The notes beneath the pieces are model-generated. The model was not told the DNA's origin and searched no databases. It saw only the letters and a list, made by a program, of their open reading frames with translations. Shown here in pieces: positions 61,503 through 64,000 of a DNA stretch of 64,000 bases (position 1 is its first letter; every line of letters begins with the position of its first letter). Both the position numbers and the translations under genes were made by a program. The DNA is from Blastococcus saxobsidens (GTDB lineage: Bacteria; Actinomycetota; Actinomycetes; Mycobacteriales; Geodermatophilaceae): the NCBI RefSeq assembly GCF_010682065.1, contig NZ_JAAGWG010000004.1:62001-126000 (forward strand), given 5' to 3'.

Positions 61503-62252
61503 TCAGCCGGTGGACGCGTACTGCAGGGTGAGGCCGCCATCGTAGGCGGGCACCGTGACCGAGGGCCGCTCCCGTACCTCGAACGTGAGCCCGAAGGACG
61601 CCACGGCCTCGCGGAACACCGCCACCTGCGGGGAGTCGGCCAGCGTCCCGCGCAGCGCGGAGGCGTCGACGACGGCCGACACCACGAACGGCGGGGAGTA
61701 GGTGCGTCCCTGGAGCAGCAGGGTGTTGCCGACGCACCGGACGGCGCTGGTGGAGATGAGCCGCTGGTCCATGACGGCCACGCCGTCGGCCCCGGCGGCC
61801 CAGACGGCGTTCACGACCGCCTGGACGTCGCTCTGGTGGATGACGACGTCATCGGGCCGGGCACCCCCCGGCAGGCTGCGGTCGGGGCGCTGAGGGGCGT
61901 CGTCGAGGGTGATGACGACCCCGGCGCCGCTCACCGGCGTCAGCCCGGCCCCGGCTGCCCCGGCCGCGCCGTCGGCCTGGGCCTCGGCGACGGCGCCGTC
62001 GATCGTGGCCGCCTCCTCCGTCAGGTCCTGCACCTGCCGCTCCAGCTGGGTCAGCTGCTGCGCCTGGCGGGCGACCGCGGCATCCCGCTCCCGGATGAGC
62101 TCGGAGAGCTGGGTGACCTCACCGGCGCGCAGGTCCGTGCCCTGGGCGGTGCTGCCCGAGGTGGCGAACAGCAGGCCGGCGGCCAGGGCGACGACGGGCA
62201 CCAGGGCGCTCCAGGCGGAGGGGCGCGCACGCCGGAGCACGGACCTGGCCAC
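61503..62252 (-). CDS. DUF881 membrane protein
   Basis: A 249-residue protein. One N-terminal helix (SALVPVVALAAGLLFATSG), a coiled-coil (about 45-85: RERDAAVARQAQQLTQLERQ), and a DUF881 domain (about 95-248: SGAGVVITLDDAP, VIHQSDVQAVVNAVWAAGAD, VGNTLLLQGRTYSPPF). Conserved next to crgA and pknB (Mtb Rv0012 position) and coupled to division in location; role not established. GTG 62252 with AGGAGG 5 nt upstream. It is divergent from crgA. Confidence 0.9.
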   Translation of the reverse strand: MARSVLRRARPSAWSALVPVVALAAGLLFATSGSTAQGTDLRAGEVTQLSELIRERDAAVARQAQQLTQLERQVQDLTEEAATIDGAVAEAQADGAAGAAGAGLTPVSGAGVVITLDDAPQRPDRSLPGGARPDDVVIHQSDVQAVVNAVWAAGADGVAVMDQRLISTSAVRCVGNTLLLQGRTYSPPFVVSAVVDASALRGTLADSPQVAVFREAVASFGLTFEVRERPSVTVPAYDGGLTLQYASTG

Positions 62253-62320
62253 GGGCACCTCCTCGCCGCGACGCGGTACCGGTCGGGTGAGGAGTCCGGC
62301 GTCCGCGTTCCCCCGAAGTT

Positions 62321-62326
62321 TAGGCT
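62321..62326 (+). promoter_or_regulatory. Possible -10 hexamer for crgA
   Basis: TAGGCT in the DUF881-crgA divergent gap, 55 nt before the crgA GTG, identical to the hexamer upstream of pknB. Confidence 0.35.
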
Positions 62327-62380
62327 GGGGTGCAATCACGGCCGGGGAGGACGAGCCCGGCCCCCCGGAGGGAGTACGCG

Positions 62381-62653
62381 GTGCCCAAGTCCAAGGTGCG
62401 CAAGAAGTCGGTGTACACACCGCCGGAGGACGCGCTCCGCTCGCGGGGTGCCCAGGCCAAGGTGCTGCAGCCCAGCCCTCGCTGGTACGTCGCGCTCATG
62501 GTGGGGCTGATGCTGGTCGGCCTGCTGTGGATCGTCGTCTACTACGTGGCCGGTGACCGCATCCCGTTCATGGTGTCGCTGTCGGCCTGGAACTTCGCCA
62601 TCGGCTTCGGCGCGATGGTGGCCGGCCTGATCATGTCGATGCGCTGGCGCTGA
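62381..62653 (+). CDS. crgA: CrgA cell-division protein
   Basis: A 90-residue protein with a basic N-terminus (PKSKVRKKS) and two helices (WYVALMVGLMLVGLLWIVVY and FAIGFGAMVAGLIMSM). CrgA is an actinobacterial divisome factor that interacts with FtsZ, FtsQ, FtsI and FtsW-type proteins. Length and topology are normal. GTG 62381 with GGAGGGAG about 8 nt upstream. It is followed by a terminator. Confidence 0.96.
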   Translation: MPKSKVRKKSVYTPPEDALRSRGAQAKVLQPSPRWYVALMVGLMLVGLLWIVVYYVAGDRIPFMVSLSAWNFAIGFGAMVAGLIMSMRWR

Positions 62654-62666
62654 GCGACCTGCCCCG

Positions 62667-62696
62667 AGGCCCCCGTCCCCGCTGGGACGGGGGCCT
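62667..62696 (+). terminator. Terminator after crgA
   Basis: AGGCCCCCGTCCC-CGCT-GGGACGGGGGCCT: a perfect 13-bp stem, loop of 4 nt, followed by T, starting 13 nt after the crgA stop. Confidence 0.88.
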
Positions 62697-63091
62697 TCGT
62701 CGTTCGTGCCCCACCCGGACCGCTCGCGGGCCGTGGATGCGGGAACGGGCGTTCCCGGCTGTGCACAGCGGTGGACGCCGTCCACAGGTCGACTTGGCGC
62801 TCCGCCCCCAGGGTTGTCCACCACGTGTGGAGGGAGCGGGCGCGACGGAACGGGCCTGACCTGCGCTTTCGCCGCTCGTGGGGCTCGTGTGACAGGGCGC
62901 CCGGCCGCGTAACTACAGCTGTGTGAGTCTGTCCCCAGCTGTGTACCCAGCTGTGGACGAGTCGACATGTCCGTGCGGACGGGACGGTGACCGCCGTGCT
63001 CCCCTACCCATCTGACCTGCGCATATCCCGTCACGCACCGGATGGGGACGGACCCGTCCGGTCACCGACCGGCCGTTCCCTCCCCGGAACG
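62697..63091. other. Intergenic region with DnaA-box-like motifs and palindromes
   Basis: About 400 bp without a plausible gene. DnaA-box-like 9-mers fitting (T/C)(T/C)(G/A)TCCACA: CCGTCCACA (62778-62786, plus) and TCGTCCACA (62952-62960, minus); TTGTCCACC (62814-62822) has one mismatch. Also a perfect palindrome GCTGTGCACAGC (62758-62769), an inverted repeat GTGGAC-GCC-GTCCAC (62771-62785) and three CAGCTGTG direct repeats (62916, 62936, 62948). No AT-rich unwinding element is seen. Possible DnaA-binding cluster close to, but not proven to be, oriC. Confidence 0.5.
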
Positions 63092-63129
63092 CCCACAGCC
63101 CCCGGCGGGAGACCGCCGGGGGCTGTGGG
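63092..63129 (-). terminator. Terminator after the thiolase gene
   Basis: A perfect 17-bp stem (63092-63108 with 63113-63129) and GAGA loop, 22 nt past the thiolase stop in the minus direction. Confidence 0.88.
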
Positions 63130-63150
63130 AAGCGGCGCGGGCCGCGGGGA

Positions 63151-64000
63151 TCAGGCGTCGAGCAGCTCGAGGACGGTGGCGTTGGCCATCCCACCGCCCT
63201 CGCACATCGTCTGCAGGCCGTAGCGGGTGCCGGTGGCCTGCATCTGGTGCACGAGGGTGGTCATGATGCGGGCCCCCGAACCACCGAGCGGGTGACCGAG
63301 CGCGATCGCACCACCGAGCGGGTTGACCCGGGAGGCGTCGGCACCGGTGTCGGCCAGCCACGCCAGCGGCACCGGGGCGAAGGCCTCGTTGACCTCGAAG
63401 AGGCCGATGTCCTGCACCGACAGGCCGGACCGGGCGAGCACCTTCTGGGTGGCCGGGATCGGCGCGGTCAGCATGATGATCGGGTCGTCGCCGGCCATCA
63501 CGGTGGTGTGGATGCGGACGATCGGGCGCAGGCCGAGCTCCCGGGCCTTCTCGCTGGTGGTCACCAGCAGGGCCGCCGAGCCGTCGGAGATCTGGCTGGC
63601 GTTGCCGGCGCTGATGACGCCGTCCTCCTTGAACGGCGTCTTCAGCGAGGCGAGCTTCTCCAGGGTGCCGCCGGGACGGATGCCCTCGTCCTTGCTGACC
63701 ACCGCGCCGTCGTCGAGGGTGACCGGGGCGATCTCCTCGTCGAAGGCCCCGTCGGCCTGGGCCTTGGCCGCCTTCTCGTGCGAGGCGAGCGCGAACTCGT
63801 CGAGCTGGGTGCGGGAGAAGCCCCAGCGCTCGGCGATCATCTCGGCACCGATGCCCTGGTTCGGGTGGACGCCGTCGTAGCGGGCCATGAACCGCGGGCC
63901 GAGCGGCGTGCCCGCCGAGCCGTCACCCCGGGCGGCGCCCATCGGGACGCGGCTCATCGACTCGACACCGCCGGCGACGACGACATCGGCCTGGCCGCTG
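63151..64000 (-). CDS. Thiolase (acetyl-CoA acetyltransferase family), 5' part outside window
   Basis: The 3' part of a thiolase gene; the frame is open to the window edge (upstream residues read SGQADVVVAGGVESMSRVPM), so the ATG in MSRVPM is internal. Signatures: GGVESMSRVPMG, the catalytic-loop NEAFA, the base His in AIALGHPLGGSGAR, and the second Cys in QTMCEGGGMANA. It lacks only the N-terminal third with the nucleophilic Cys. It cleaves 3-ketoacyl-CoA or condenses acetyl-CoA units; SCP2-like and FadA types are the alternatives. The C-terminus LELLDA is intact. Confidence 0.93.
   Translation of the reverse strand, partial: SGQADVVVAGGVESMSRVPMGAARGDGSAGTPLGPRFMARYDGVHPNQGIGAEMIAERWGFSRTQLDEFALASHEKAAKAQADGAFDEEIAPVTLDDGAVVSKDEGIRPGGTLEKLASLKTPFKEDGVISAGNASQISDGSAALLVTTSEKARELGLRPIVRIHTTVMAGDDPIIMLTAPIPATQKVLARSGLSVQDIGLFEVNEAFAPVPLAWLADTGADASRVNPLGGAIALGHPLGGSGARIMTTLVHQMQATGTRYGLQTMCEGGGMANATVLELLDA

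Noticed and set aside
62697-63091. Calling the DnaA-box region oriC
   Set aside because: dnaA and dnaN are not adjacent and no AT-rich unwinding element is visible; only a DnaA-like cluster is supported.

Overview
The window is very GC-rich, with strong third-position GC, many GTG starts and dense 4-nt (GTGA/ATGA) and TGATG gene overlaps. It carries the fhaA-fhaB-pstP-rodA-pbpA-pknA-pknB-pabA/trpG-DUF881-crgA block, ANTAR and SpoIIE regulators, a class E sortase, a DUF1707 protein and GlsB and DUF2382 stress proteins. That is an actinobacterial chromosome. The mix of chemotaxis receptor, c-di-GMP enzymes, stacked PAS/GAF sensors and GAF-ANTAR proteins suggests Geodermatophilaceae (Blastococcus, Geodermatophilus, Modestobacter). 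The phylum is near certain; the family is inference. The end of the window is probably close to oriC: the pknB/crgA block is origin-proximal in relatives, two parS-like palindromes lie in intergenic DNA at 40.08 and 47.85 kb, and DnaA-box-like motifs cluster at 62.8-62.96 kb. No insertion sequence, phage, CRISPR array or clear foreign island was seen.

Layout. 0-7.8 kb: a GAF/PAS/SpoIIE phosphatase, a 1.1 kb stretch without genes, a small repeat protein that looks frameshifted, an APC transporter, a nucleoside hydrolase and a GAF-ANTAR antiterminator. 7.9-11.7 kb: an RsbW-like ATPase and two overlapping dynamin-like GTPases. 11.7-16.9 kb: a c-di-GMP group (PilZ, GGDEF, PAS-GGDEF-EAL) with an NYN/LabA nuclease translationally coupled to the GGDEF-EAL gene. 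17-18.7 kb: an AidB-type acyl-CoA dehydrogenase. 18.9-22.6 kb: a surface module of a Thr-rich secreted protein, a triple-repeat LAYTG-anchored protein, two strong hairpins and a class E sortase. 22.6-28.3 kb: SRPBCC, CinA, a membrane protein and two overlapping PASTA-type Ser/Thr kinases.

28.6-41.98 kb: mixed metabolism and stress genes. These are enoyl-CoA hydratase, MBL hydrolase, GlsB, SRPBCC, a GntR/UTRA regulator facing pfkA across a repeated putative operator, TetR, metallophosphoesterase, CYTH, endonuclease/phosphatase, PRC-DUF2382, an aminotransferase overlapping an omega-amidase-like hydrolase, S4, MOSC and aldose epimerase. 42-46.6 kb: chemoreceptor, ECF sigma factor with a coupled membrane partner, lipoprotein and GNAT. 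46.7-51.3 kb: acyl-CoA dehydrogenase, DUF1707 protein, ABC exporter pair and tRNA-Leu(CAG). 51.4-62.7 kb: the conserved growth and division operon with its Ser/Thr kinase/phosphatase circuit, then convergent pabA/trpG and DUF881, then crgA. 63.15 kb to the end: the 3' part of a thiolase gene.

The genes centre on envelope growth and signalling: PknA/PknB/PstP and the FHA proteins with RodA/PbpA for wall synthesis, sortase E and its substrate at the surface, c-di-GMP and chemoreceptor signalling for motility or surface life, and SpoIIE/RsbW-type partner switching plus ANTAR for stress. Most start sites were re-chosen from Shine-Dalgarno sequences, gene overlaps and domain boundaries.
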